This document shows positions 16,161 through 26,237 of a stretch of 64,000 nt of DNA, piece by piece. The position numbers were made by a program, and so were the translations under genes. The notes below the pieces were generated by a model that was not told where the DNA came from, did not search any database, and worked only from the letters and a program-made list of their open reading frames with translations. This DNA comes from a virus: positions 62,001 through 126,000 of the IMG/VR virus record IMGVR_UViG_3300044730_001822, one strand, 5' to 3'. Every line of letters begins with the position of its first letter. Positions within the stretch are counted from its first letter, which is position 1.

Positions 16161-19100
16161 ATGGCCCTTGACATAGAAACCGCCAGCCGTAGACTAGCGC
16201 AAGAACAATCTCAACTGGCGCAGGCCAAGGCAGCGCTGAGTCAGGCACAGGCCGAATACAATCAAGCAGTGGCCTCGGGCAAGATAAAACCAGGCACACC
16301 CGAAGCCATTGAATTTCGTAGACAATTAAATATACCCAGTCTGCAGGCCGATGTTGAAACAGTACAGGCCGGCGTCAACGAAGCACAGGTGGCATTTGAT
16401 CTAGCTCAGGCCGAAGCCACACAACAAAAAAGCAGCGCAGCTGCATCCAGTGGTACTGCTAGAACTGCAGCCACACAAGGTGGCGCATCCGCTGCTGATC
16501 CCAACAATGCCAATACTGCCAGTGGGGGTGCTCCGGTACCCACCGGTCAGCCGGTCGCTGGTTCAGTGTCCGACACCACAGTCAATGCCATACCGCCATC
16601 GTCGGTTGATCCGCAGGTAGATCCACGCACGCCTGCCCAGATAGCTGCAGATGATGAACGTATCAGAGCAGCAGGAGCTATATCCTCAGAGGGCATAGCC
16701 AATCCTGAAAAATCTGTTACAACCCCTGGATATGATCAAACAGCAGGCAGTCAGGAAGATGCCGGACCCACGGTAGCACAAAATATCAGGAGTTCTGCTG
16801 CCACACAAGCACAAAATACCGCATCTCCTGCAGGCCCTCTGCCTAATCCTTTGGACAAGTATTCGTCTTATACCTATAATCTGGCACTGTATATTTGCAA
16901 GCCCTCGGATTACAATGCCTATGCCACAGCACAGGATGGAACCAGTATTGGGCTACCGGGCAACCAATTGATAGCAAGATCCGGCGGTAGTCCGGTGGGC
17001 CAGAATCAAAGAAATCCTTTTTTCAGCGACATAGATATCAACATTGACAAATTACAAATAAAATCAACAATTGGATTCAGCGAAACAGGCCTACCCACTT
17101 CCGTCGGCGATATATCTTTTACCTTGACTGAACCTGCTGGTGCAACTCTATTATATCGACTGCAGTCTGCTGTGGCCGAATTGGCCAACAATGATCCCAG
17201 CGTTGGACCAGCATTTTACTTCAACACCACGTTTGCTATCATTGTAAGATTCTATGGTTATGACGAGCTGGGTATGCCATCCTCGGTGCGCAGTATCAAC
17301 AACGCCGGTGCAGCAGGCGCCTCAGAAAATTCAGTCATCACCAAAATATTTTTCTTTGAACTCACTGACATTGACACAATGATTGGTTCGCGCATAGTGG
17401 AATATCATGTTAAAGGAGTGTATACATCAAATTTCATAGGCAAAGGCGCCGCGCTAGGCATCAGCCCTGCTAGATTTGAACTTACCGGTACCAATCTCAA
17501 TGATATTTTCAACGGCATACCAGGCAGCAGTAATACCACCAATCAAGATTCTAACCCCCGCGAAGAGACCGGCGCACAGGACAGCGGTGCAGGCGCTAAA
17601 ACATCAGCTCAGCCCAGCCAGAATATTCCCACTAGAGGTCTTTGCCAGGCATTAAACAACGAAAATCAACGACGTGCCAGGCCCGACAAGCAAGGTCGCA
17701 AAGTTTATGAATACGCCGATGAATATGAAATTATTTTTGCCAGCGAAGCACTTAAAAATGCCAAGATAACCATAGCCGGCATTGACAACAGCCTGACCAC
17801 CGCGGCTGGTGTCAAGCCCTTGGATACCAAAGCCGAAAACACTAGGAAAAATACCAGTGTGTCTAAAAATGCCAAGAACGTTCACATAGACGTGGGCACA
17901 CCTATTATACAGTGGTTAGACATGATGATACGCAACAGTGAATATATTAAATCACAGGCATCGCTGTTGTTACAAGAAGAACCACCGGAAAACGAAGCAC
18001 AAGGCAATCAAGGCGCTGCCGCTGCTAAAATCAATCAACCTAAATCTCCTGTGAAGTGGTACAAGATAACTCCGTATGTCAAAAAACTAAATTATGACAC
18101 ACTGCGTAATGTCTATGCCTGCAAAATCATTTATGTGATTTCTGATTACTACATCACTGATCCAAGAACACCTTATTTCAAACGTGCGCCTTGGCCAGGC
18201 CCAGATAAACTTTATCGATATGTCTTTACCGGACAGAACACACAGGTCTTGCAATATGAACAACATCTAAACTTCTTGTATAGACAGACCTTTGAACTAA
18301 ATGCACCCTTAGGGCAGGATCCAGCCAAAGAACGTGCTGTGGCCAGCGGTCGTGTGGATAATTCATACGCATTTCGTGTAGTGGCCGGCACGGGCAAACA
18401 AGGCAGCCTGGGTGACAGTACCGATTTGGCAGCTCGTGCAGCTGCAGGAATTTACAGTCCAACTGATTTTGCCGATGTGAAAATAAAAGTCATTGGCGAT
18501 CCCGATTATCTATTTCAAGATTACTATAATGTCACACAGGCGCAGTTGTCTAGAGAAGCATACAAGAGATTAGCACAGGTCAATGGGCTCAGTATCAACT
18601 ACAGCGAATTGTATATGCAAATATCTTTTTTGACCGGTGATGATTGGAATCTGCTCACTGGTACGGTTGGACTTGATCCCAAAGTTGGATACGCTCGCAA
18701 AGTCAGTGCAGCTTATAGAATCAATGATGTAACCAGTTATTTCTTCGGTGGTCAATTTACCCAAGATATCGAGGGCACTGAACTTATCAATGTTAATCCT
18801 GATGTGGCGATCATCAATGGCGATTATGTGGCTGGCACGCCTGCTACTACAGGCGTGACTACCAGCACTACCAACCCCGATGCCACAGAAACACGCCAGG
18901 AAACCTCAGACAACAGATCTACAGCAAGCACATCCTCAGATCAAAATCTCCGCACACAGCAAGGCGGTCCCAGCACAGTGCCCCAGACCAGCACCGGAGC
19001 ATTGCCTGCGCCGCAGGCGCCCAAGATCAACAACAGTTCGGTGGCACAGAAAGTTCGGTCAAACACACAGCAAAGAGCACAGGCCGCGAGAAAATTAGAG

Positions 19101-19181
19101 CCCAATCTACAACAAATAGGCAACGATGACGCCATTGGAGAAGATCGCGGTTCAGACGTAGCACCTTATATCGCACCCTAG
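16161..19181 (+). CDS. Large baseplate/tail structural protein (1006 aa)
   Basis: 1006 residues. The N-terminus (5-90) is a coiled coil, followed by an Ala/Pro/Thr/Asn-rich linker to about 225. Two folded regions follow: about 230-460 (KYSSYTYNLALYICKPSDYN, FSDIDINIDKLQIKSTIGFS, YHVKGVYTSNFIGKG) and about 630-870 (WYKITPYVKKLNYDTLRNVY, YVISDYYITDPRTPYFKRAP, HLNFLYRQTFELNAPLG). The C-terminal 130 residues are again Gln/Thr/Ala-rich. It lies between the gp53-like gene and the gp5-like spike, where a hub protein doing the gp27 job would be expected, but I see no diagnostic gp27 motif. Homologs are generally called virion structural proteins. The gene follows gp53 after 3 nt. Confidence 0.65.
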   Translation: MALDIETASRRLAQEQSQLAQAKAALSQAQAEYNQAVASGKIKPGTPEAIEFRRQLNIPSLQADVETVQAGVNEAQVAFDLAQAEATQQKSSAAASSGTARTAATQGGASAADPNNANTASGGAPVPTGQPVAGSVSDTTVNAIPPSSVDPQVDPRTPAQIAADDERIRAAGAISSEGIANPEKSVTTPGYDQTAGSQEDAGPTVAQNIRSSAATQAQNTASPAGPLPNPLDKYSSYTYNLALYICKPSDYNAYATAQDGTSIGLPGNQLIARSGGSPVGQNQRNPFFSDIDINIDKLQIKSTIGFSETGLPTSVGDISFTLTEPAGATLLYRLQSAVAELANNDPSVGPAFYFNTTFAIIVRFYGYDELGMPSSVRSINNAGAAGASENSVITKIFFFELTDIDTMIGSRIVEYHVKGVYTSNFIGKGAALGISPARFELTGTNLNDIFNGIPGSSNTTNQDSNPREETGAQDSGAGAKTSAQPSQNIPTRGLCQALNNENQRRARPDKQGRKVYEYADEYEIIFASEALKNAKITIAGIDNSLTTAAGVKPLDTKAENTRKNTSVSKNAKNVHIDVGTPIIQWLDMMIRNSEYIKSQASLLLQEEPPENEAQGNQGAAAAKINQPKSPVKWYKITPYVKKLNYDTLRNVYACKIIYVISDYYITDPRTPYFKRAPWPGPDKLYRYVFTGQNTQVLQYEQHLNFLYRQTFELNAPLGQDPAKERAVASGRVDNSYAFRVVAGTGKQGSLGDSTDLAARAAAGIYSPTDFADVKIKVIGDPDYLFQDYYNVTQAQLSREAYKRLAQVNGLSINYSELYMQISFLTGDDWNLLTGTVGLDPKVGYARKVSAAYRINDVTSYFFGGQFTQDIEGTELINVNPDVAIINGDYVAGTPATTGVTTSTTNPDATETRQETSDNRSTASTSSDQNLRTQQGGPSTVPQTSTGALPAPQAPKINNSSVAQKVRSNTQQRAQAARKLEPNLQQIGNDDAIGEDRGSDVAPYIAP

Positions 19182-19189
19182 AGAACAAC

Positions 19190-20638
19190 ATGGCAGACAA
19201 TTATCAAGTCAACAAAGGACAGGTCAAAGATTTATCATTTGGACGAGGCCGCACACCGGTCAATCCCGGGCCCTATATAGGCATAGTCAAAGACAGCACC
19301 GACTCCACACTGTCGGGCAGACTGCGTGTGTACATTCCAGAAATGGCCGGAGATGTTGACAATGATCCCAGCACCTGGCACACCGTCAGTTACATGAGTC
19401 CTTTTTACGGTGTTACTCCTAATCATACCGATCTAGAAGGACCTGGCACATTCATGGGCGGCAGGCAAAGCTATGGATTTTGGGCCACACCACCAGATGA
19501 AGGTTCCAAGGTCATGGTGATATTTGTCTACGGTGATCCCAATCAAGGATACTATATAGGTTGTATTCCCGAACCGGGTTTGACACATATGTTGCCAGCC
19601 ATTGGCGCAGCAGCCAATCCTGATCAAGCAGGTGACAGCAACGACTACTATGCGTTAGAAAAAACGCCCAGCAACTTATCCAACAAGCCATTGCTGCCAA
19701 CAGTTGAAATCAACGACAACTATTCAGCCATAGAGCAAGATCCCAAGTACTATACCAAACCCAAGGCTGTGCATCTGGTGCAGGCAGCACAGATGTTGCA
19801 ACAAGGCATCATCGATGATCCTGCTCGCGGTCCCATCACTACCAACAGCCAAAGAGAATCTCCCAGCAGAGTGTTTGGCATCAGCACTCCGGGACAGCCC
19901 ATCTACAAAGGAATCAACAATGACAATGTCAGCGGCGATGTAGATTCGGGCACAGTAACACCCGACAAACTAGAAGTGCAGGGCCGCATAGGCGGGCATA
20001 CCTTGGCCATGGACGATGGTGACATCAACGGTGATAACAAACTGTTTAGACTGCGCAGCAGCCAAGGACATCAGATCCTGATGAATGATTCGGACAGCTT
20101 CTTGCACATCATCAGCAAGCGTGGCGATGTCTGGATCGAATTAAATCGCGAAGGCGCACTAGACATCTATGCTGAAAACAGCATCAATCTAAGAACTTCT
20201 GGCACACTGAATTTCCACGCAGATCAAGACATCAATTTTAATGCCGGTGGCAAAATACGTATGCGTAGTTTTGGTTCGATGAATCTCGAAACCCAGGATG
20301 TGTTAAACATCAGGGCCAACAAAAATATCAATGTCTATACTCAGGCCACATTCGAAGTCAAAGCCGACGGCACACTGTTGTTGGATGCCGGGGGCAAAGG
20401 CTCTTGGAAATGTGGCGGCGAACTGCGCATGGATGCCAGCCTGATAGCATTCAATTCCGGCGGTTCGGAAACAGTGCCAGTGGTGCCAGAACTGATCAAA
20501 AACAGCTTGCCCAATACTGAGTTCGATGGCAGCGACTGGATCATACAAAAAGATGCACTGCAGACCGTGGTCACCCGTGCGCCCACGCACGAACCCTATG
20601 CCTTGCACGATTATGGAGTACCGGTCAATGGCCAGTAA
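19190..20638 (+). CDS. 5: Baseplate central spike, gp5/VgrG-like, without lysozyme domain
   Basis: 482 residues. Residues of about 25-125 form an OB-fold like the gp5 N-terminus: GPYIGIVKDSTDSTLSGRLR, VYIPEMAGD, then GSKVMVIFVYGDPNQGYYIG. After a linker comes a long stretch (about 270-435) of alternating eight-to-ten-residue beta repeats (GDVWIELNREGALDIYAENS, INLRTSGTLNFHADQDIN and so on), the triple-stranded beta-helix of gp5 and VgrG spikes. T4 gp5 has a lysozyme domain between OB-fold and needle; here only a short linker is present. The spike would pierce the outer membrane. The wall-cutting activity may come from the VanY domain in the tape measure (inference). Confidence 0.85.
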   Translation: MADNYQVNKGQVKDLSFGRGRTPVNPGPYIGIVKDSTDSTLSGRLRVYIPEMAGDVDNDPSTWHTVSYMSPFYGVTPNHTDLEGPGTFMGGRQSYGFWATPPDEGSKVMVIFVYGDPNQGYYIGCIPEPGLTHMLPAIGAAANPDQAGDSNDYYALEKTPSNLSNKPLLPTVEINDNYSAIEQDPKYYTKPKAVHLVQAAQMLQQGIIDDPARGPITTNSQRESPSRVFGISTPGQPIYKGINNDNVSGDVDSGTVTPDKLEVQGRIGGHTLAMDDGDINGDNKLFRLRSSQGHQILMNDSDSFLHIISKRGDVWIELNREGALDIYAENSINLRTSGTLNFHADQDINFNAGGKIRMRSFGSMNLETQDVLNIRANKNINVYTQATFEVKADGTLLLDAGGKGSWKCGGELRMDASLIAFNSGGSETVPVVPELIKNSLPNTEFDGSDWIIQKDALQTVVTRAPTHEPYALHDYGVPVNGQ

Positions 20639-21224
20639 TCTCACAGAGATCGCTTATCAGTTGGGACTGGGTGTCAAGTCGGTCATTGTGCAGACTGCTG
20701 ACGTCACAGACATTCCTTTGCCCACGCAATTGTTAGGCACCTTGACTCCGGCAGTGCAGCAGATAATGATGGGACAACGCCGCCTGCAGGTTGTTCAAAA
20801 TCCCCTTGAATGGAGCATAGAAAAAGGCATTGGTGTACAGGGTTTGAATGTGTTGCAACTGTATGATCTTGGTCTGATCAAACCCCGGGTATTTGACAAT
20901 TTCTCTGCAGGCAATACCAACACTGACAGCATAGGATTGGTGCCGTCAACTTTGCCTTTCAATGAGCAGCAGGTCTATGACACCTTGGCATTGAAAACAG
21001 CCTGGACCGGCGTGTACAATGTTTACAATGTGTCGGACATTTTGACCAGGACACAACTGCAGTACACACTGATCCAAGACAGTTATATCTTGAGTTACAA
21101 CAGTTTGATTTCTGCCAACATCATCAACGGCACCGAAGACATAGAAGTGCTGAGCATGACCGTGGGGCTGACCAGTATTTTTGGTCTGGCAGCAGTGTCA
21201 GAATTCCTTGGAGGCAAATTGTAA
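20628..21224 (+). CDS. Hypothetical virion/baseplate protein (198 aa)
   Basis: 198 residues from ATG 20628 (MASNLTEIAYQLGLGVKSVI), which overlaps the end of gene 5 by 11 nt. A longer frame from 20526 exists but lies inside gene 5. It is mixed alpha/beta with segments such as LTPAVQQIMMGQRRLQVVQN, PLEWSIEKGIGVQGLNVLQL and LKTAWTGVYNVYNVSDIL. I do not recognise the family. The location within the baseplate operon and 1-nt overlap with the next gene argue for a structural or assembly role. Confidence 0.6.
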   Translation: MASNLTEIAYQLGLGVKSVIVQTADVTDIPLPTQLLGTLTPAVQQIMMGQRRLQVVQNPLEWSIEKGIGVQGLNVLQLYDLGLIKPRVFDNFSAGNTNTDSIGLVPSTLPFNEQQVYDTLALKTAWTGVYNVYNVSDILTRTQLQYTLIQDSYILSYNSLISANIINGTEDIEVLSMTVGLTSIFGLAAVSEFLGGKL

Positions 21225-22327
21225 TGGCGTCATTGATACCTACCAGCACAGGACAAGTCATTGGAGCCAGCCAGAGTTTGATCAGCACTGCCACAGCCAC
21301 AGGACTAAACACACAGGGCCTGGCAGCCATGACCAAGACAGCGACCAATCTCACAGCAGCAGGCGCTAACCTATTGAAACTAAATCAGCAGTCGGCCAGT
21401 GCTGTGCAAGGTCTGTTACCCAACGGTACTTTGACGGTGGATTCATTGCTGAACAAAGCCAAAACAGGTCTCGACAGTGTATTTTCTGCACAAGGTGCCA
21501 AGGCCACAGCCACACAATTTTTCAAATCCGCACAAGACACTGCCAATAAAATCGCAGCCGATGTCAAGTCAGTGGTTTCTAAACTGTCCAGCGGCAGTGT
21601 CAGTGCTGCTTCGTTGACTCCCACTGCCAGCCTCGGTTCTTTGTCCAATATAGCCGCGGCTGCAAAAAGTGCTGTTAACTATATTCCTGGCGCCAGCAGT
21701 GTCATACAACAGGTTGGTGCAGTGAGTGCCACCACGGCCAAGGCCGTGACCGCCACAGTGGATTCGCTGAAAGTGGCTGGATCTATATCGGGCATCAATG
21801 TGGCGCAGTTGTCCGCAGCCAATCCCCAGGTCACACAGGCCATCAGTGGACTGAGCCAAGCAGCTAAAATTTCAGCACCGGGTGTGAGCCTGCCCACATC
21901 CTTGCCGGCCATACCTGGACTGCCAGCCATACCATCCATTGATCCTGCACAACTCAAGGCAGCAACGGCTGCCATATCCGCGGCGCAGAATCCTCCCAAC
22001 CCACTGGCCAGTGTGGGCACTGCCATTGGTGCAGTAGATCGCAGTAAGATAGACGCTGCCTTTACAGCAACACTGCCGCCGGGTCTGCCCAGTTTCAATC
22101 CTGGTACCATATCCGCTGCACAGCAGGCCGGCACAGCATTGAATCAAGCCAGATTTAAAAATACCAAAGACGAGGATCTTACCTATTCAGGACCTGATCC
22201 ATTGGTCTGGGATGAAATCAACAGTGAACGACTGCGCCGTAATTTGCCGGGCCTGCCCAATCCTAGGCCAGCCGAGGACAGCGATTATGTTAAAAAATAC
22301 AGCCAACCTGCCAACAACGGCGGTTAA
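21224..22327 (+). CDS. Ala/Ser-rich hypothetical structural protein
   Basis: 367 residues, starting in a TAATG overlap with the preceding gene. It is dominated by Ala, Ser, Thr, Leu, Gln and Pro, with long helix-prone stretches (for example AKATATQFFKSAQDTANKIA) and a Pro-rich centre (SLPTSLPAIPGLPAIPSIDP). The last 50 residues are charged and end DSDYVKKYSQPANNGG. No catalytic motif or membrane segment is visible. Probably an elongated virion protein; no family assigned. Confidence 0.55.
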   Translation: MASLIPTSTGQVIGASQSLISTATATGLNTQGLAAMTKTATNLTAAGANLLKLNQQSASAVQGLLPNGTLTVDSLLNKAKTGLDSVFSAQGAKATATQFFKSAQDTANKIAADVKSVVSKLSSGSVSAASLTPTASLGSLSNIAAAAKSAVNYIPGASSVIQQVGAVSATTAKAVTATVDSLKVAGSISGINVAQLSAANPQVTQAISGLSQAAKISAPGVSLPTSLPAIPGLPAIPSIDPAQLKAATAAISAAQNPPNPLASVGTAIGAVDRSKIDAAFTATLPPGLPSFNPGTISAAQQAGTALNQARFKNTKDEDLTYSGPDPLVWDEINSERLRRNLPGLPNPRPAEDSDYVKKYSQPANNGG

Positions 22328-22330
22328 ATA
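22325..22330 (+). promoter_or_regulatory. Late promoter box overlapping the end of the upstream gene
   Basis: GGTTAAATACTAGACTATG: the box overlaps the TAA stop of the preceding gene and ends 7 nt before the ATG of gene 25. No ribosome site fits in this space. Leaderless-type arrangement. Confidence 0.55.
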
Positions 22331-22337
22331 CTAGACT

Positions 22338-22712
22338 ATGGCAACATTTGTAGGTTACAACACACAGCAGGCATATAAAAAATTCACCTTGGTTGATCAG
22401 CAGCTGGTGATCAGGGATTTGTTAAATGCTTTCAACATCAAGGCCGGTGAATTGCCTGGACGTCCTCAATATGGATCGCCTATCTGGGCCATGATTTTTG
22501 AGCAGATGACCCCAGACACACAGCAAAGCATACGCCAGAGTTGTATAGATATCATAGCACAAGATCCCAGGCTGAGCCTGCAGACCATCAACGTGTTTCC
22601 TTTTGACAATGGCATGCTCATGGAAATTGAAGTACAGTTTTTACCTAACACTGACGTGGCATTTCTGCGTGTATTTTTTGATGCCAACACCGGTGTGGCC
22701 GGGCAGGTATAA
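22338..22712 (+). CDS. 25: Baseplate wedge subunit, gp25-like
   Basis: 124 residues, close to T4 gp25 (132). It carries the conserved FNIKAGELPGRPQYGSPIWA, IFEQMTPDTQQSIRQSCID and a C-terminal beta segment with PNTDVAFLRVFFD. The fold is lysozyme-like but the protein is structural: it joins gp6 and gp53 in the wedge and is the anchor from which the sheath polymerises. It is followed by gene 6, as in T4-like phages with a 25-6 order. The TAAATA box 7 nt before the ATG leaves no room for a ribosome site. Confidence 0.92.
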   Translation: MATFVGYNTQQAYKKFTLVDQQLVIRDLLNAFNIKAGELPGRPQYGSPIWAMIFEQMTPDTQQSIRQSCIDIIAQDPRLSLQTINVFPFDNGMLMEIEVQFLPNTDVAFLRVFFDANTGVAGQV

Positions 22713-22732
22713 AACCCCAGTTTTTTACCAGA

Positions 22733-22738
22733 TAAATA
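22733..22738 (+). promoter_or_regulatory. Late promoter box before gene 6
   Basis: AGATAAATATTAAAAC in the 45-nt gap between 25 and 6, 19 nt before the gene 6 ATG. The remaining leader has no clear ribosome site. Confidence 0.5.
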
Positions 22739-22757
22739 TTAAAACAACGATATAACT

Positions 22758-25700
22758 ATGGCCACAACATCCAGACAGACTGCTATATTTGGACTAGAAG
22801 ATTGGAAACGCTTCTATCAAAACTACAGCCAAGCCGACTTTCAAAGCTATGACTTTGAGACCATCCGCAAGACATTTGTAGATTATCTGCGTTTATACTA
22901 TCCCGAAACATTCAACGACTACACAGAATCGTCGGAATTTATCGCCTTGCTGGATGTCATGGCGTTCATGGGCCAGGCCCTGGCATTCCGCAATGATTTA
23001 AATGCTAGAGAAAATTTCATTGACACAGCCGAGCGCAGGGATAGTGTGGTTAAATTGGCCAATCTGGTTGACTACACTCCCAAACGCAATATCCCAGCAC
23101 AGGGCTATTTAAAAGTGGTAGCCATCAGCACCACGGAAAATGTGTATGATTATCAAGGCAACAATCTAGCAGGCATCACGGTGAACTGGAATGATCTAAC
23201 CAACGACAATTGGTATGATCAATTTACTTCCATAATCAATGCTACCTTGGTTTCTAGCCAGCGTGTGGGCAAGCCCGGCGCTACTGCCACTATATTAAAT
23301 GTGTTGACTGAAGAATATGCAGTGAATATGCAAGCAGGATATCTGCCGGTCATACCATTTACCACCACAGTGGATGGCATATCCATGCCCTTTGAAGCAG
23401 TATCCGCCACTACCAAAGGCAAAGACTATGTGTATGAACCTGCTCCCAGACCCAATTCTGTGTTTAACACCCTGTTCCGTAATGATCGCCAGGGCTATGG
23501 GTCTATCAACACCGGCTGGTTTTTATATTTCAAGCAGGGAATATTATTGAATCAAGATTTCAATTTCCCTGAAAAAATCAACAACAACAATCAGAATATC
23601 GACATCGAAGGCATCAACGAAGAAGATTATTGGCTGTATCAATTGGATGAAATTGGTAATATAACCACACTGTGGACTCCCAAAGAAAGCATCTATACCG
23701 CTGCCACACTGGGCAGTTCAGAGCGCAGCCTGCGCACCATCTACTCGGTGACCAGCAGAGCCAATGATCAGATACAGTACAATTTTGGTGATGGTACCTT
23801 TGCCGAAGCGCCTGTGGGCACATTCCGTACATATGTGCGCCAGAGCAATGGTCTTACCTACACCATCAATCCGGAAGAAATGCAGGCAGTGGTGCTACAG
23901 CTCAGTTACATTGACCGCAACAACAAAGTACAGACCATCACTTACACACTGAGCCTGCAGCAGAATGTTACCAACAGCCAGGCCCGTGAAAGCATAGTGA
24001 ATATCAAACAGCGTGCGCCTTCGAGATTTTACACACAGAATCGCATGGTCAACGGTCAGGACTATAATCAATTTCCCTATAGCCAATACAATTCTATCAT
24101 TAAATCAAAATCCATTGTGCGTTCGGTAATAGGTGCCGCACGTAATTTAGATTTCCTAGATATCACGGGCAAATATTCTTCTACCAATGTGTTTGCCGAC
24201 GATGGCGTGCTGTACGAAGAACAGTCGCAGCCAAATTTTGCTTTTGATTTTCTAGATGTTTCCGATATCAATTCAGCCATAATCAATGGTGTGCAGCCCA
24301 TAACACGCAGCAAAGAAATGCTGCAATTTTATTATGAGAATTTCCCAAGACCTCAATTGAATTCTGTGTTGAATCCCTATGCACAACCAGGTTTGCCTGA
24401 GCCAGCTGTGCCATTTTTGTTCTGGCATCAGACTTCGGCCACTACCAATACCTGCACCGGGTGGTTTGCTTATGTGTCAGCGCCAGGCGCCACAGGCTTA
24501 CCAGTGGCCGTGGGCAACAATGCCGAGGGCAATCTGCGCTATATTGAACAAAGCGCACTGGTTAAATTTGACGCACCCGTGGGCAGCTGCTTTGATGCCA
24601 ACAATCGCCTGCAGAATCGTTTGCCCACAGAACCCGGCGATCATGTCATAATCTGGGCCACTGTGACTCGTGTGGTACGCGACGGCAGCAATCAGGGCCG
24701 CGGCGATCTCAGCGATGGCACAGGTCCGGTAAGCCTTAATAATTTTGTGCCCATGGGAGCCATACCCACACAGGTTATTCCTATTTTCGTCAATACATTC
24801 AGCACAGAATTGATAACTTTAATGGTACAGAATATCCTGCTGTACAGGAATTTTGGGCTGGGCTATGACAATGTCAATAGAGTTTGGTATTTTATCAGCA
24901 ACACAAACCTAGCTGTAGATGCTCCCTTTGACATCGCCACTGCTGGCAACGTTACCAACACCAACAGCGACGCTGCTTGGATGTTCCAATTTATCAGCGA
25001 TGGCGTCAACTACACAGTGACCTATCGCAATCTCAAGTATGTGTTTGGATCTGTCAGCCAGTGTAGATTCTTTTTTGATTCTGCAGGACGCATATTTGAC
25101 GTGAAAAAAGGCAGCATAGTCAATGACTATATCAATGTGCTGCGCAGCAATTCCGATGCCGGCGCTGTGCCGCCCTACAGCAAGAGCCTGCTGGACAATG
25201 TGATATTAGACATCATTGGGCAGACTGTAGAAAGCGATGGTTACGTCAACGACTTTGGCGTGGAAGTATCCTTTGGCGACTATGATCAAGACAACATAGC
25301 CGACGATCCTGATTTTTTCAATGTGATTGTGGCGCCCGATGTTGACCCCAATACCAAGTACGTGTTTTTACAGCGCACCTTGGATTTTGATAATCTTGAA
25401 AGATATCTCCTGATTCCCGAATATGTCATGAACAAGGTCTATCCTACCAAAAATGCCATTGAAGCAGAGTTGGCAGCTTATCCTGCAGGACAGTTATTTT
25501 TTGCCTATCAAGACAAGACTTTCTGGGAATTGAAAGTGGATATCTTTGGCGGACGCAGTCTCAGTCCGCGCACGGATTTCCAGTACCGCATAGGTCGCGC
25601 AGGATTGTATTTCCAGTATCGTCACAACAGTCCCAACACACGCAGGATCGATCCCGGTACCAGCAACATCATTGATATCTATGTAGTGACCAATAGTTAT

Positions 25701-26234
25701 TACATTGAATATCGCAACTGGATCACAGATTCTACCAACACTGTGCCCAAACCTGAAGTGCCTACCATGAGTGAATTGGCACAGAGCTATCAAGGGCTCA
25801 ATGAATACAAAATGCTCAGTGACAACATAGTGTTGAATTCTGTCACGTTCAAACCCTTGTTTGGCGCCAAGGCCGATCCCGAACTCAGAGCCTTGTTCAA
25901 AGTGGTACGCAATATCAATACCACAGCGTCGGATCAGGAAATCAAATCATCTGTGGTAGCGGCATTGAATACCTATTTTGACATCGACAACTGGAGTTTT
26001 GGTGATATATTTTATGCTTCGGAATTGTCGGCTTATCTACACGATGTCCTGGGCGAGTTGATATCCAGCGTGGTGCTGGTACCGCAGGATCCCAACAAGG
26101 CCTTTGGTAATTTGTACGAAATACGTTCAGCACCCACGGAAATATTTGTCAATGCTACCACAGTCAATGACGTGGAAATAGTGGCCGCACTGACACCCAG
26201 CGAACTTAGAATACAGACCACAGTAAGTTATTGA
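22758..26234 (+). CDS. 6: Baseplate wedge subunit, gp6-like
   Basis: 1158 residues, well above T4 gp6 (660), as in cyanophage-type relatives. The N-terminus is diagnostic: FYQNYSQADFQSYDFETIRK, YLRLYYPETFNDYTESSEFI, ALLDVMAFMGQALAFRNDLN and ARENFIDTAERRDSVVKLAN, followed by LVDYTPKRN. The C-terminal third has the gp6-type end, with YFDIDNWSFGDIFYASELSA and YLHDVLGELISSVVL. gp6 dimers join the wedges into the ring of the baseplate. The middle 400 residues look like an inserted beta-rich module. It stops 3 nt before the giant gene. Confidence 0.92.
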   Translation: MATTSRQTAIFGLEDWKRFYQNYSQADFQSYDFETIRKTFVDYLRLYYPETFNDYTESSEFIALLDVMAFMGQALAFRNDLNARENFIDTAERRDSVVKLANLVDYTPKRNIPAQGYLKVVAISTTENVYDYQGNNLAGITVNWNDLTNDNWYDQFTSIINATLVSSQRVGKPGATATILNVLTEEYAVNMQAGYLPVIPFTTTVDGISMPFEAVSATTKGKDYVYEPAPRPNSVFNTLFRNDRQGYGSINTGWFLYFKQGILLNQDFNFPEKINNNNQNIDIEGINEEDYWLYQLDEIGNITTLWTPKESIYTAATLGSSERSLRTIYSVTSRANDQIQYNFGDGTFAEAPVGTFRTYVRQSNGLTYTINPEEMQAVVLQLSYIDRNNKVQTITYTLSLQQNVTNSQARESIVNIKQRAPSRFYTQNRMVNGQDYNQFPYSQYNSIIKSKSIVRSVIGAARNLDFLDITGKYSSTNVFADDGVLYEEQSQPNFAFDFLDVSDINSAIINGVQPITRSKEMLQFYYENFPRPQLNSVLNPYAQPGLPEPAVPFLFWHQTSATTNTCTGWFAYVSAPGATGLPVAVGNNAEGNLRYIEQSALVKFDAPVGSCFDANNRLQNRLPTEPGDHVIIWATVTRVVRDGSNQGRGDLSDGTGPVSLNNFVPMGAIPTQVIPIFVNTFSTELITLMVQNILLYRNFGLGYDNVNRVWYFISNTNLAVDAPFDIATAGNVTNTNSDAAWMFQFISDGVNYTVTYRNLKYVFGSVSQCRFFFDSAGRIFDVKKGSIVNDYINVLRSNSDAGAVPPYSKSLLDNVILDIIGQTVESDGYVNDFGVEVSFGDYDQDNIADDPDFFNVIVAPDVDPNTKYVFLQRTLDFDNLERYLLIPEYVMNKVYPTKNAIEAELAAYPAGQLFFAYQDKTFWELKVDIFGGRSLSPRTDFQYRIGRAGLYFQYRHNSPNTRRIDPGTSNIIDIYVVTNSYYIEYRNWITDSTNTVPKPEVPTMSELAQSYQGLNEYKMLSDNIVLNSVTFKPLFGAKADPELRALFKVVRNINTTASDQEIKSSVVAALNTYFDIDNWSFGDIFYASELSAYLHDVLGELISSVVLVPQDPNKAFGNLYEIRSAPTEIFVNATTVNDVEIVAALTPSELRIQTTVSY

Positions 26235-26237
26235 TCG

